Positions 8,702-19,583 are shown, numbered from the stretch's first letter. The stretch: DNA of 64,000 bases from Hymenobacter aquaticus (GCF_004765605.1 NZ_SRLC01000002.1:868001-932000), one strand, 5' to 3'. Made by a program: numbers and translations. The notes: a model not told the origin generated them from the letters alone.

Positions 8702-9313
8702 CTAACGAGCTAGCTTGCTGGCAATTTCGGACGTGTGCCGGCCCTGGTAGCGGGCTCCTTCCAGCTCGTTGGCGCTGGGCTGCCGCTCGCCCTGGCCGCC
8801 GGCCACTGTGCTGGCGCCGTAGGGCGTGCCGCCGCTTACTTCCTCGTGGCCCATCTGGCCCTGCCAGGCGTAGGGCAGCCCCACAATGACAAAGCCGAGG
8901 TGCAGCAGCTCGGTATGAAACGAGCGAATGGTAGTTTCCTGGCCGCCGTGCTGGGTGGCCGTACTCACGAACACGGACCCGACCTTGCCCACCAGCGCCC
9001 CGCTGGCCCACAGGGCCCCGGTGCCGTCGAGGTAGGCCTGCATCTGCCCGCAGAGGTTGCCGTAGCGGGTGGGCGTCCCGAAGATGATGTTGTCGTACTC
9101 GGTCAGCTCGGTGGGCGTGGCCACCGGAATATGCTCGAAGGCCTTCTGGGCCTGGGTGGCGCCAATCTGGTCGAGCAGGGCCGGGGGCAGGGTTTCGGGC
9201 ACGCGTTTAATCACCACCTCGTTGCCCGCTACTTCGCGCGCTCCTTCCGCTATGGCTTCCGCCATTTTGTAGATATGACCATACGTGGAGTAAAACAGAA
9301 CGAGGGTTTTCAT
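8702..9313 (-). CDS. wrbA: NAD(P)H:quinone oxidoreductase, WrbA type
   Basis: The 203-residue flavodoxin-like protein matches WrbA: KTLVLFYSTYGHIYKMAEAIAEGA binds the FMN phosphate, and GTPTRYGNLCGQMQAYLDGTG and STATQHGGQETTI flank the flavin. WrbA is a cytosolic FMN enzyme that reduces quinones by two electrons and limits oxidative stress. The start is set at 9313 (MKTLVLF), where the fold begins; an upstream in-frame ATG would add 11 residues with no homology. It is monocistronic. Confidence 0.93.
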   Translation of the reverse strand: MKTLVLFYSTYGHIYKMAEAIAEGAREVAGNEVVIKRVPETLPPALLDQIGATQAQKAFEHIPVATPTELTEYDNIIFGTPTRYGNLCGQMQAYLDGTGALWASGALVGKVGSVFVSTATQHGGQETTIRSFHTELLHLGFVIVGLPYAWQGQMGHEEVSGGTPYGASTVAGGQGERQPSANELEGARYQGRHTSEIASKLAR

Positions 9314-9787
9314 GGGCGAAGGTTGGGAAGTGAAATACGTGAGCACTGAGCAATAGAACGGCTACGGCCCCGGCCCGGGTTTGTTTCTGCGGCAAGTCAT
9401 TCCGGAGTACGCTGCGGTCCGGGAGCGTATATTTGGGGCGGGAATAAGCCGCTGACTACCAGTTGGCTATTGACCGGCGCAAGAATTTTACGCAAACAAT
9501 GCAACTGCTACCCCAGAAGTGGCCTCTTCCTGTTATAACCGCCGTTTACCCGCAGTCATTTTTCGATTTTACGAGCACGCTATGGCACTATTGGTTACTC
9601 ACGCTTCCCGGCCGCCGCACGCGCAGCAAGGGTTGGCACTTCAAGCGGTCCGGCCGGGCCACCTGCGCTGATGGGGGCCCTGTCGTCCGCATTGGGTACG
9701 GTGGGCGGGCTGCGCAGCCTGCTCCCGGATGGGCTCACGGCTGCCAAGCCGGCGCCCGTGCGTCAACTTACTCCTCCCGCTGCCACC
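9314..9787. other. Divergent intergenic region
   Basis: The 474-bp gap between divergent wrbA and the sigma-factor gene holds a plus-strand TATATTTG (9428-9435) matching TAnnTTTG. It is about 350 bp from the chosen sigma start, so a long leader or an upstream start would be needed. Short ORFs here overlap other frames and show no family features. Confidence 0.3.
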
Positions 9788-10342
9788 ATGACCGAGGCCG
9801 AGATAATCGATGGCTGTCTGGCGGGCAGCCGGGCCATGCAAAAGCAACTCTACGACCGGTTTGCCGGCAAAATGATGGCCGTGTGCCTGCGCTACGCCCA
9901 AACCACGTTTGAGGCCGAAGACGTGCTGCAGGAAGGCTTTATTACGGTGTTCAGCAACCTGCGCAACTTCCGCCGGGAGTGTCCGCTCGAGTTCTGGATT
10001 CGCCGCATCATGGTGAATGCCGCCCTGCGCCAGCACCGCCGCAATGCCCCGCTGGTAGCCGTGAGCGAAGGCGAATACCCCGAAGAGCTGGCCGGCGAGG
10101 AGTTTACCCTTTCCAACTACGCCTTCGAAGAAATGCTGGCCCTGGTGCAGGAACTGGCGCCCCGCTACCGGATGGTGTTCAACCTGTTTGCCATTGAGGG
10201 CTACGGCCACAAGGAAATCGGGGAGCTGATGGGCATCTCCGAGGGTACCAGCAAATCACAGTACGCCCGCGCCCGGGCCATTTTGAAGACCAAACTAGAG
10301 CGCCTCGAGGCGCATCGCTCCAATGGTACCTACCGCCAATAA
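9788..10342 (+). CDS. ECF-type RNA polymerase sigma factor
   Basis: The 184-residue protein has region 2 (QKQLYDRFAGKMMAVCLRYAQTTFEAEDVLQEGFITVFSNL, with the DVLQEGF core contact) and region 4 with its HTH (LAPRYRMVFNLFAIEGYGHKEIGELMGISEGTSKSQYARARAILK). ECF factors direct polymerase to small stress or envelope regulons. ATG 9788 is chosen because conserved region 2 starts soon after it; a longer ORF from 9671 has no similarity. It overlaps the next gene by 20 bp, which suggests co-translation with a cognate membrane partner. Confidence 0.92.
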   Translation: MTEAEIIDGCLAGSRAMQKQLYDRFAGKMMAVCLRYAQTTFEAEDVLQEGFITVFSNLRNFRRECPLEFWIRRIMVNAALRQHRRNAPLVAVSEGEYPEELAGEEFTLSNYAFEEMLALVQELAPRYRMVFNLFAIEGYGHKEIGELMGISEGTSKSQYARARAILKTKLERLEAHRSNGTYRQ

Positions 10343-11972
10343 CCATACGCCGACGCCGGAGCCTACCGGCGACCTGGAGCAGCTGTTTCGGCAGAAGCTG
10401 GGCGACGCTGAGGTAGCTCCCCGCATGCACTTGTGGGACCAGATCGACCACGAGCTGCTGGTGCAGCAGAATGAAACGTACCGCCGGCGCCTGGCGTGGC
10501 ACCGCTGGGCCGCGGCCGCCTGCATTCTGTTTTTCCTGGCAGCGGGCAGCTGGTTTAGCCTGCGCCGCCCCGGTTCCTCTGATGCCCAGCTGGCAGCGGT
10601 AGCCGGCGCTGAAAACGCGGCTAACTCCGCCGGCCGCTCGGCCCACACCACTGCTGGAGTATCAGCTGCCGCCGTTGCTGCCGAAGGCCAGGAAGGTCTG
10701 GCTATTTCTTCCGCGCCGGTGCTGGGGGCTGATGCCGGCATCAGCAGCCTGGCCGACGTGGCAGCAGTGTTGCAAGCGGCCATTGCCGGCCCCGCCGCCC
10801 ACCGCCCTTCGGTGGCCACTGTAGCTGTAGCCCAGCAGGAGCAATACCCGGCTGCGGAAGTCCGCTTTGGCACCAACCGCCCGGCGCCGGCGATGGAAAG
10901 CTACAGCCTGCCCGCCAGCTTCGGAACGGTGCTGGAGCTGCCCGCCGGTTCGTTTTTCGACCGGGTGGTGGCCAGCCGGGCCGCTACCTCGGGCACCACG
11001 GCTTCGGCCTCCGCGTTGTTTGCGGGCCTGAACAGCTATTCGGCACCGGCCTCGGCGGCAGTAGCTACCATCCTGCGCCTGCCCCAGCCCGATACCTCCA
11101 AGCTGGCGTTGCCCTCCGCTCCGGCTTCGGCCGTGGCCCAGCACCAGGCGCGGCCGGAGCAGCAGCAGGAAATGGCCCCGGCCCGCCCCAAGCGCTGGCG
11201 GCTGATGGGTGCGTATGCTGCCTCGGCCTATAACCCGAACATGAGCTTTGGCTCGGGCGCGGTGGCCAGCGTGAGTGGAAGCAGTGGCTTTGGCCCCTCG
11301 ACCTACCGGGCAGCCAATACCTATGAGCAGGCGGCCACTGAGTACCGGCGCAACCTGCGGCCCGGCTTCGCCCAGCGCGTCGCCCTGATTGGCAGCTACG
11401 CGGCCACCAAGCACTGGACGCTGAGCGCCGGCGTGGAAGTAGCCGAGCAGCGCGCCACTTCCCAGACTTCCTACAACTTTCTGGATGGGCGCATGCCGGC
11501 CGTGGAAGTAGCCTCCGCCAACAAAGACTACGGCAACTCCCTGACGCCCCCACCGGCTCCGCAGCTGCGCACGGCCCAGTACCGCTACCGCACGGGCGGG
11601 ATTCCGGTGAGCGTGCGGTATGGTTCGGCCCGCAAGGGCGTGTCGCTCTACGCCAAAGTAGGTGCGGCCGTGAACGTGCTGTTCAACAGCCGCTCGGAGT
11701 TGCAGGGCGTGCCCGAATCGGTAACTTCCTACTCGCTGACCTCAACCGATTCGCCCTACCGCAAGGTGCAAACCTCGGTGAACGGCGGTGCCGGGGTGCG
11801 CTACCAGCCCACGGCCGGCCAGTGGAGTCTGGCGCTGGGTCCCGTGGCCGAAGCCGGCCTCTCGACGCTGAACACCAACGCAACGCAGGCCTCGTACCAG
11901 GTGCGGCCCTACGCCATCGGCATGGAAGCCAGCGTGGAATTTGGGGGCAAGCAGGCCGTAGTAGTGCGCTAA
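10323..11972 (+). CDS. Membrane-anchored protein with C-terminal barrel-like domain, probable sigma partner
   Basis: The 549-residue protein has a cytosolic N-terminus of about 58 residues, one transmembrane helix (about 60-78, AAAACILFFLAAGSWFSL), a long Ala/Ser/Pro-rich linker and a C-terminal half (about 295-549) with alternating aromatic strands ending AIGMEASVEFGG, like small outer-membrane barrels. It overlaps the sigma gene by 20 bp. Its position and N-in topology suggest an anti-sigma or sensor role. That is inference: no ZAS motif or FecR domain is visible. Confidence 0.7.
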   Translation: MVPTANNHTPTPEPTGDLEQLFRQKLGDAEVAPRMHLWDQIDHELLVQQNETYRRRLAWHRWAAAACILFFLAAGSWFSLRRPGSSDAQLAAVAGAENAANSAGRSAHTTAGVSAAAVAAEGQEGLAISSAPVLGADAGISSLADVAAVLQAAIAGPAAHRPSVATVAVAQQEQYPAAEVRFGTNRPAPAMESYSLPASFGTVLELPAGSFFDRVVASRAATSGTTASASALFAGLNSYSAPASAAVATILRLPQPDTSKLALPSAPASAVAQHQARPEQQQEMAPARPKRWRLMGAYAASAYNPNMSFGSGAVASVSGSSGFGPSTYRAANTYEQAATEYRRNLRPGFAQRVALIGSYAATKHWTLSAGVEVAEQRATSQTSYNFLDGRMPAVEVASANKDYGNSLTPPPAPQLRTAQYRYRTGGIPVSVRYGSARKGVSLYAKVGAAVNVLFNSRSELQGVPESVTSYSLTSTDSPYRKVQTSVNGGAGVRYQPTAGQWSLALGPVAEAGLSTLNTNATQASYQVRPYAIGMEASVEFGGKQAVVVR

Positions 11973-12020
11973 TTCTGAGAACCAAAGTTTTCGTTTTTTC
12001 ACCTTACTGTTCTGTATGCC

Positions 12021-12428
12021 ATGAAAACATTACTCGTGTTACTAGGAGCCTGGGGGTGTCTGGGAATGGTGCAGTGCCACAGCGACGCCGTGGCACCGCA
12101 GCCTCAAACCGAGCCGGCCGCCCAAGCCAACCCGCAGTCGGCGGCCTGCTCGGATACCCGGGCCCAGCCCTTGATTGATGCGCTGCTGCAAACGCCGAAA
12201 GCCAACCCCGCCGGGGAGGTGTGGCGCTACACCTGGGAAGGCCGGCCGGTGTTTCTGGTGAAGTCCTTCCGGCCCGACGACTACCAAAAGGTATACGAAG
12301 TGACGAATGCGCAGCTGCAATACGTGGGCGCGCCCAGCGGCGGCATCACGGGCAAGGGCGACGGCAAGTGCCCGACTTTCGCCACGCAGGCCACCAACGG
12401 CTGCCTGGTGTGGCGCGACCCGCGCTAG
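12021..12428 (+). CDS. Small secreted lipoprotein of unknown function
   Basis: The 135-residue protein has a short signal and a relaxed lipobox ending at Cys19, then a disordered stretch and a compact domain (WRYTWEGRPVFLVKSFRPDDYQKVYEV...GGITGKGDGKCPTF) with Cys residues that could form disulfides. I do not recognise a characterised family; small calcium- or inhibitor-like lipoproteins in Hymenobacter look similar. It follows the sigma/partner pair by 48 bp and precedes a strong terminator, so it may be their third gene. Confidence 0.75.
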   Translation: MKTLLVLLGAWGCLGMVQCHSDAVAPQPQTEPAAQANPQSAACSDTRAQPLIDALLQTPKANPAGEVWRYTWEGRPVFLVKSFRPDDYQKVYEVTNAQLQYVGAPSGGITGKGDGKCPTFATQATNGCLVWRDPR

Positions 12429-12448
12429 TGTATCCGTTATCAAAGCAG

Positions 12449-12482
12449 AAAAACCTGTTCGATTTACCCGAACAGGTTTTTT
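12449..12482 (+). terminator. Intrinsic terminator before uvrB
   Basis: A perfect 13-bp stem (arms 12449-12461 and 12469-12481) ends in a T run, 20 bp after the small lipoprotein stop. Confidence 0.88.
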
Positions 12483-12554
12483 CGTTTCCGAAGAAACCTA
12501 CCTTGCGGCAATGGAGTTATCCTAGGCTGTCTTAGCTGCCACATTTTCGCCTGA

Positions 12555-14588
<2,034 letters not shown>

Positions 14589-14612
14589 GCACCCGGCCGA
14601 CGTATAAGTAAC

Positions 14613-14656
14613 AAACCGGCCCCGGTAGTCTGTAACGGACTATCGGGGCCGGTTTT
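14613..14656. terminator. Bidirectional terminator between uvrB and the DUF421 gene
   Basis: An 18-bp stem with one mismatch (arms 14613-14630 and 14638-14655) and a 7-nt loop serves both strands. Its right arm overlaps the last codons of the convergent DUF421 gene. Confidence 0.85.
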
Positions 14657-15194
14657 CTATTGACGGCTCCGGACGTTTGGTCGCGGTGGGTTTCGGCTTG
14701 CTTTTTATAACGCTGATGTGGCCGTTGCGCTCCAGATACACCCGGTCGATGCCGGCGAGCGAGGCGCTGTGCCCGCTGTGGCGCAGGCCTTCCAGCAGGT
14801 CGTTTTCGGTGATGCTGGCGCGGCGCATGTTGTCGTGGCAATACTGCCCATCCTGCACCAGCAGCACGGGCGAGCCTTTTATCAGCCGCCCAATTAGCTC
14901 GCTGTGGTAGGCCGCGTAAGCCAGCAGGCGGTGCAGCAGCACCAGCACCGCGCTGGCCAGCAGCGTAGCCCCAAATGGCGAAGCGGCCACAATGGCGCGG
15001 CTCAGCACCGCGCCCAGCATAATCTTTAGCACCATGTTGAAGGCGCTGCTGCTACCAAGTGTGCGCTTGCCCGCCAGCCGCAGCAACCCCAGCGACGCCA
15101 GGAACACTACCACGGCCCGGGCGCACATCTGCCCGGCCGTGATGGAGTCGGAGGTGGCATCGAGGCCCAGCAAGGTGTTCCAGAAATCGTCCAT
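14640..15194 (-). CDS. DUF421 (YetF-like) membrane protein
   Basis: The 184-residue protein has three N-terminal membrane helices (AVVVFLASLGLLRLAG, FNMVLKIMLGAVLSRAIV, LLASAVLVLLHRLLAYAAY) and a small cytosolic domain with the family hallmarks GKRTLG, GSPVLLVQDGQ and ENDLLEGLRHSG. DUF421/YetF proteins are found widely; some are linked to spore or envelope functions but the biochemistry is unknown. The 5' end is free and no operon partner is evident. Confidence 0.88.
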   Translation of the reverse strand: MDDFWNTLLGLDATSDSITAGQMCARAVVVFLASLGLLRLAGKRTLGSSSAFNMVLKIMLGAVLSRAIVAASPFGATLLASAVLVLLHRLLAYAAYHSELIGRLIKGSPVLLVQDGQYCHDNMRRASITENDLLEGLRHSGHSASLAGIDRVYLERNGHISVIKSKPKPTATKRPEPSIENRPR

Positions 15195-15362
15195 GCGGTG
15201 GGTTGTCGGGGTGCGGAGTTTGGCTTTTGTGAGCGGCGAAAGTCGGGCAGAAAGCTATACTGCCGGCCGCCGGCTGGGTTGCCAGGGCGGAGCTGGCCGG
15301 GTGACTGATTTACGCGAAATGCTTATTTTGAGTCATCCATTCCCACTTTTTTCCAACGCCGT

Positions 15363-15761
15363 ATGAAGTCACCCATTACCCGCTTTGCGTTTCTGCTGAC
15401 CTTGCTGCTGCTGCCGCTGCTGCCCCACCGGGCAGCGGCGCAGGCCGGCAAATACACCTACATGCACATGACCACCATCGAGTCGGTGGTGGCGGGCGGC
15501 CTGGGCCGGTCCCGCGTGCTGTTCACCCCCGATTTCAAGGGCCAGAAGGAGGTGGAGCTGGAAAACCTGTTCAGCCTGACCGGTATCAACATGAAAAACG
15601 TGCGTTTCAACGAAGAAGCCATCCTGCGTTTTCTGGGCGACCTGAACGCCGAAGGCTGGGAGCTGGTACAGGCCACCCCGCTTACCCAGACGCTGGAAAG
15701 CGCCGGCACCACCGGCCAGGGCATCTTCATGACGCGCTATCTGTTCCGCAAAGCCAGGTAA
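15363..15761 (+). CDS. Secreted protein with DUF4177-like end
   Basis: The 132-residue protein has a clear Sec signal (FAFLLTLLLLPLLPHRAAAQA). The mature part ends with LNAEGWELVQATPL...GIFMTRYLFRKAR, the GWELV...Y-F-R/K pattern typical of small DUF4177-like proteins. No enzymatic motif is visible. It is convergent with the oxidoreductase gene and shares a terminator with it. Confidence 0.75.
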   Translation: MKSPITRFAFLLTLLLLPLLPHRAAAQAGKYTYMHMTTIESVVAGGLGRSRVLFTPDFKGQKEVELENLFSLTGINMKNVRFNEEAILRFLGDLNAEGWELVQATPLTQTLESAGTTGQGIFMTRYLFRKAR

Positions 15762-15780
15762 GTACCGCCGCATTACTGTA

Positions 15781-15817
15781 AAAAAAGCCTCGGCAGGTGC
15801 TCTGCGGAGGCTTTTTT
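15781..15817. terminator. Bidirectional terminator
   Basis: A perfect 11-bp stem (AAAAAAGCCTC / GAGGCTTTTTT) lies between the convergent genes ending at 15761 and 15843 and has A/T tracts on both sides. Confidence 0.85.
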
Positions 15818-15842
15818 ATGGCTCGAAGATAAGGGCGCGCCT

Positions 15843-17300
15843 TCAGTCCGGGCTCTGAAATAGTGGGGGCGGGACCAGGCGAAAAATGTCGCGCAGGGCC
15901 CGGCTGGCGGCGTGGTAGCCACACATGCCATGCACGCCGCCGCCGGGCGGGGTCGAGGAGGAGCACAGGTAGAGCCCGGTTTGGGACGTGCGGTAGGGCG
16001 AGGCCCGCAGCGCCGGACGGGTAAACAGCTGGCGCACGTCGAGCAGCCCGCCGTTGATGTCGCCGCCCACGTAGTTGGGGTTGTAAGCTTCCAGCTGCGC
16101 CGTGTTGAAGGTGTGGCGCCCGATGATTCGCTCCCGGAAGCCGGGGGCAAACCGCTCCACCTGCTGCTCAATGGCCGCCGTCATGTCCCGGGTCGAGCCG
16201 TTCGGGACGTGGCAGTAGGCCCAGGCCGTGTGCTTGCCGGCCGGGGCGCGGGTGGGGTCAAACCGGCTTTGCTGGGCCAGCAGCACGAACGGCCGTTCGG
16301 GATGCGCCCCGCGGGCGGCGGCTTGTTCTCCGGCCTCAATTTCCTCCAGGGTATTGCCCAGATGCACCGTGCCGGCCCGCGCGCAACCGGCCGCCGTGAA
16401 GGGAATGACGTCGTCCAGCGCCCAGTCGACTTTAAACACGCCCATACCGTAGCGGTAGCGCCGCAGTTGCCAGCGGTACACTGTCGAGAGGCTATGGCCG
16501 GCAATGCGCAGCAGCTGGGCGGGCGTCACGTCGAACAGCACGGCTTTGGCCGGGGGCAGCTGGCGGAGGGAGGTTACAAACGTGCCGGTTTCGACGTGGC
16601 CACCCAGCGCCACGAAGTGCGCCGCCAGGGCATCGGCAATGGCCTGGGAGCCGCCCTGGGGCAGGGGCCACCCCTGGCGGTGGGCCGCAATCAGCAGCAC
16701 CAGGCCAATGGCGGAAGTGGTCAGGTTGGTCAGGGGCTGAATGGCGTGGGCGGCCATGCCGGCAAACAGCCCGCGCGCTTCCCGGGTCTGGAAACGGCTG
16801 GTGAGCCGCGTGGCCGGCAGCAGCGCCGACAGCCCGAAGCGGGCCATATCCAGCGGGTGCCGCGGATAATGCAGCGGGGCCAGCACGTCGTTGGCAATCC
16901 GGGGCCAGTCGGCTACCAACGGCGCTAGGAGCCGCTGGTAAGCTTCCGCGTCGGGGCCGAGGGCCTGCGCCGTATCGGTCAACGACTGCACCACCGTGGC
17001 AGCCGTGCCGTCGTCGAAGGGATGAGCGGCGGCTACGGGCGGGGTAATGTAGTGCAGGCCATATTGGGCCAGCGGCAGGGTCTGGAAAAACGGCGAGGCC
17101 GCCGCCAGCGGGTGAATGGCCGAGCACACGTCGTGGCGGAAGCCGGGCAACGTTAGCTCGGCCGTGCGCAGGCCGCCGCCCAGCTGCTTGTTGCCCTCCA
17201 GCAGCAGCACCGACAACCCAGCCTGCCGCAGCACGATGGCCGCCGCCAGGCCGTTGGGGCCGGAGCCCACTACCACGGCATCATAGGCGGCACTGGTCAT
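15843..17300 (-). CDS. Phytoene-desaturase-like FAD-dependent oxidoreductase
   Basis: The 485-residue protein starts with a Rossmann FAD motif (YDAVVVGSGPNGLAAAIVL, then LLLEGNKQLGGGLRT) and ends with the family's second flavin motif (LYLCSSSTPPGGGVHGMCGYHAA). It belongs to the broad CrtI/RetSat-like NAD(P)/FAD oxidoreductase group. No crtB, crtY or other carotenoid gene is adjacent, so a carotenoid or retinoid substrate is not established. It is followed on the same strand, upstream, by the ArsM-type gene with a 65-bp gap, so co-transcription is possible. Confidence 0.85.
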   Translation of the reverse strand: MTSAAYDAVVVGSGPNGLAAAIVLRQAGLSVLLLEGNKQLGGGLRTAELTLPGFRHDVCSAIHPLAAASPFFQTLPLAQYGLHYITPPVAAAHPFDDGTAATVVQSLTDTAQALGPDAEAYQRLLAPLVADWPRIANDVLAPLHYPRHPLDMARFGLSALLPATRLTSRFQTREARGLFAGMAAHAIQPLTNLTTSAIGLVLLIAAHRQGWPLPQGGSQAIADALAAHFVALGGHVETGTFVTSLRQLPPAKAVLFDVTPAQLLRIAGHSLSTVYRWQLRRYRYGMGVFKVDWALDDVIPFTAAGCARAGTVHLGNTLEEIEAGEQAAARGAHPERPFVLLAQQSRFDPTRAPAGKHTAWAYCHVPNGSTRDMTAAIEQQVERFAPGFRERIIGRHTFNTAQLEAYNPNYVGGDINGGLLDVRQLFTRPALRASPYRTSQTGLYLCSSSTPPGGGVHGMCGYHAASRALRDIFRLVPPPLFQSPD

Positions 17301-17365
17301 CAGGGGCGGAAAGGGAGCAGGTTATAATCGAAAAAGACAAGCCCTGGTTTGGGCGGTCGGGTTGG

Positions 17366-18334
17366 TTAGCAGCACCCGCCCCCGTCGTAATGGTAGGTGG
17401 AAGGCGACACGAAAATATCGTCGCGCCCCAGGGCCAGCAGAGCCGCAGCGGTTTTGTCGCACACGGCCAGGGGCTGGTTTTGGAGCAGCACGTGGCCTTT
17501 CTGGTCGTCAAACAGCTCGTCGGAGCCGTAGTAAATGGCGGTGCGGCCGGTAAAGATGCAGGGCCCGTCGGCGGGCATCGGGTCCTTGATGGCGCACACC
17601 TCCACGCTTTCGATGTAAATCAGCTCGTCGGTGGCGTAGTGCCGGGGCGACAACACGCGGTAGGCCCGGCGGGCCCGCACTTCCACCGTGCCGAAGCCCA
17701 CGCTGGTAATCAAATCCAGGTACTGCTGTAGCGGCAGCGAGCCGGTCAGGCACAGGGCCCGCAGCCGCTCATCGGCCCGCAGCTCTTCGCTTAGGGGCTG
17801 CTCGCAGGTCGGGTCCGACATCACCAGGCGGCCGTGGGGCTTCAGCACGCGGTAGGTTTCCTGCAAGGCCCGCTTCAGGTCGTCGAGCTTGAAGATGTTG
17901 AACAGGCAGTTTTGCGCCGCTACGTCCACGCTTGCATCCGGCACGGGCAGGTGCAGGGCGTCGCCGGCCCGCAAATCCACGAAGTCGGGGCTGAACCACT
18001 CGTTTTGGGCTTCGGCTTCCAGCATGTTGGCGCGGGAGGCGTCCAGCATTTCCGGCACCACGTCCACGCCGATTACCGCGCCGGGGCGGCGGCTGAAATA
18101 CGCGAACTGCAGCAGCTCCATGCCGCCGCCCACGCCCACGTAGAGCACCGTCGGGCTGCCCGTCAGGTCGCGCGGGTTCACGGTGCTGCCGCAGCCGTAG
18201 TTCATCGAGAGCATGCGCTGCGGAATGCGCAGGCCGGGCAGCTGCCACACGGGGTTGGTGGTGCAGCACAGGCCCACCTGGGGCTCCTGGGCGGCCTGGC
18301 GGTATACGTCGGCGGTGGTATCTAAGTAGCTCAT
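17366..18334 (-). CDS. arsM: ArsM-type arsenite methyltransferase (arsenosugar-type)
   Basis: The 322-residue protein has a class I SAM fold (VLYVGVGGGMELLQFAYF, GVDVVPEMLDASRANM, AAQNCLFNIFKLDDLKRALQETYRVLKPHGRLVMSDP). It has Cys pairs at C23-C24 near the N-terminus and at the extreme C-terminus (GGGCC), plus further Cys residues, as expected for a thiol-binding arsenite methylase. The layout matches the ArsM variant linked to arsenosugar synthesis, which makes dimethylarsenite for ArsS. ArsS is not in the window. A DUF547 remnant lies 43 bp upstream on the same strand and an aquaporin diverges beyond it. Confidence 0.8.
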   Translation of the reverse strand: MSYLDTTADVYRQAAQEPQVGLCCTTNPVWQLPGLRIPQRMLSMNYGCGSTVNPRDLTGSPTVLYVGVGGGMELLQFAYFSRRPGAVIGVDVVPEMLDASRANMLEAEAQNEWFSPDFVDLRAGDALHLPVPDASVDVAAQNCLFNIFKLDDLKRALQETYRVLKPHGRLVMSDPTCEQPLSEELRADERLRALCLTGSLPLQQYLDLITSVGFGTVEVRARRAYRVLSPRHYATDELIYIESVEVCAIKDPMPADGPCIFTGRTAIYYGSDELFDDQKGHVLLQNQPLAVCDKTAAALLALGRDDIFVSPSTYHYDGGGCC

Positions 18335-18377
18335 GGGCGTGAGGGAGGAAGCATGGGCCGGCGGGGTGCCGGCGCGC

Positions 18378-18623
18378 TTACTGCTTGTTGAGGTTCCAGT
18401 TGTAGTCGGGGTACGTTATCCGGGCGTTGTCGTTCAGACGGGTGGTAAAGTACGTGTTTATCCATTGTACCACCGACTGGCCGTTTTTCCCCCGGTCGGC
18501 CTTGTACCAGTCGAAGTGCTTCGACAGCGGCGCCTCGGTTTTGCCAACCTTGTTTTTGCCCGGATTGTTCAGAAAAGCCCGGCCCTGGTCGTCGAGCATC
18601 AGGTTCTTCATCAGGGCAGACAT
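18378..18623 (-). pseudogene. C-terminal remnant of a DUF547 protein
   Basis: The 81 visible residues match only the end of DUF547 proteins (QGRAFLNNPGKNKVG, APLSKHFDWYKADRGKNG, VVQWINTYF, ITYPDYNWNLNKQ); family members are usually about 250 residues. The frame stays open upstream of the ATG and reads a PPIYR-like piece near 18624-18650 that also suits the family, but no N-terminal domain or signal follows. I take it as a truncated gene. From memory, DUF547 genes often accompany arsenosugar genes, which fits its place just before arsM. It may still be translated. Confidence 0.6.
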
Positions 18624-18730
18624 ACGGTAAATCGGGGGCGCAGCGGTGGTAGCGCCGCCACATTTGGGCCGGGCCGGGTTGTGGGGCCAAATGCCGGTTG
18701 CCCACGCCGGGATTTTGCCGGCGGCGGTGC

Positions 18731-18738
18731 TACTTTTG
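18731..18738 (+). promoter_or_regulatory. Possible -7 box for the aquaporin gene
   Basis: TACTTTTG matches TAnnTTTG, 115 bp before the aquaporin start. No good -33 element is seen. Confidence 0.3.
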
Positions 18739-18852
18739 ACGCCCGGCCTCGCGCGCCCGGCCCGCCGTATTCCTGGTTGGGCCTTCTTGGTGAACAGAAG
18801 GTGACGACTTCCCGGGCCATTCGTTCCTGCTGCAAACTACTGCTTCCCCCGC

Positions 18853-19521
18853 ATGAAAACTCTGCTCCGTCATTGCCTGCTGGCCGAGGTCCTGGGCACG
18901 GCCGTTCTGATGCTGTTCGGTACCGGCGCGGCCGTGGTGGAGGAGCAAACCCACGCGCTGGGTCACGGCGGCGTTGCTGCGGCCTTCGGGCTGGTCGTGC
19001 TGGTGCTGATTCAAAGCCTGGGCCACGTGAGCGGGGCCCACGTCAACCCGGCCGTCACGCTGGGCTTCTGGGCGGCCGGGCGGTTTCCGGGGCGGCGCGT
19101 GCTGCCGTACGTTGCCGCTCAGCTGGCCGGGGCTTTTGCGGGCAGCGCGCTGGTCAGGCTCATTGCCACGCCCGGCTCGACGCTCGGGGCTACCCTGCCT
19201 GCGCACGATGTGGCCCAGGCGTTTGGCATCGAGCTGTTTCTCACGTTCTGGCTGATGCTGGTTATTCTGCGCGTTACGTCGAGCTTTTACGAGCAGGGGC
19301 TGCTCGTAGGCCTCACCATCAGCGCCACGGTGTGGCTGGAAGCCTTGGTCGGCGGCCCGCTTAGCGGCGCATCCATGAACCCGGCCCGCTCCCTGGCGCC
19401 CGCCTTGCTGAGCGGCCACCTGACTGCCGCCTGGCTGTACGTGGTAGCCCCGGCCGCCGGGGCGCTGCTGGCCGTCGTCACCAACCGGCTGCTGGATCTG
19501 CGCCCGTCTCCTGAAGCTTGA
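18853..19521 (+). CDS. MIP-family aquaporin / aquaglyceroporin
   Basis: The 222-residue, six-helix membrane channel has both pore loops: SGAHVNPAVTLG and SGASMNPARSLAPAL, with the conserved Arg of the selectivity filter after the second NPA. MIP channels pass water or small neutral solutes such as glycerol and As(OH)3. Divergent placement beside arsM raises the possibility of arsenite permeation, as for AqpS of rhizobia; that link is inference. It is the last chromosomal gene before the island. Confidence 0.93.
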   Translation: MKTLLRHCLLAEVLGTAVLMLFGTGAAVVEEQTHALGHGGVAAAFGLVVLVLIQSLGHVSGAHVNPAVTLGFWAAGRFPGRRVLPYVAAQLAGAFAGSALVRLIATPGSTLGATLPAHDVAQAFGIELFLTFWLMLVILRVTSSFYEQGLLVGLTISATVWLEALVGGPLSGASMNPARSLAPALLSGHLTAAWLYVVAPAAGALLAVVTNRLLDLRPSPEA

Positions 19522-19545
19522 GCACGTAGGATTGGGGTAAAACAC

Positions 19546-19579
19546 AACAGCCACCTGGATTTGCATCCGGGTGGCTGTT
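19546..19579. terminator. Terminator between the aquaporin gene and the original tRNA-Gly 3' end
   Basis: A 15-bp stem (arms 19546-19560 and 19565-19579, one G-T pair) lies between the aquaporin stop and the left att site. It would originally have ended the tRNA-Gly transcript coming from the other side as well. Confidence 0.75.
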
Positions 19580-19583
19580 ACTA

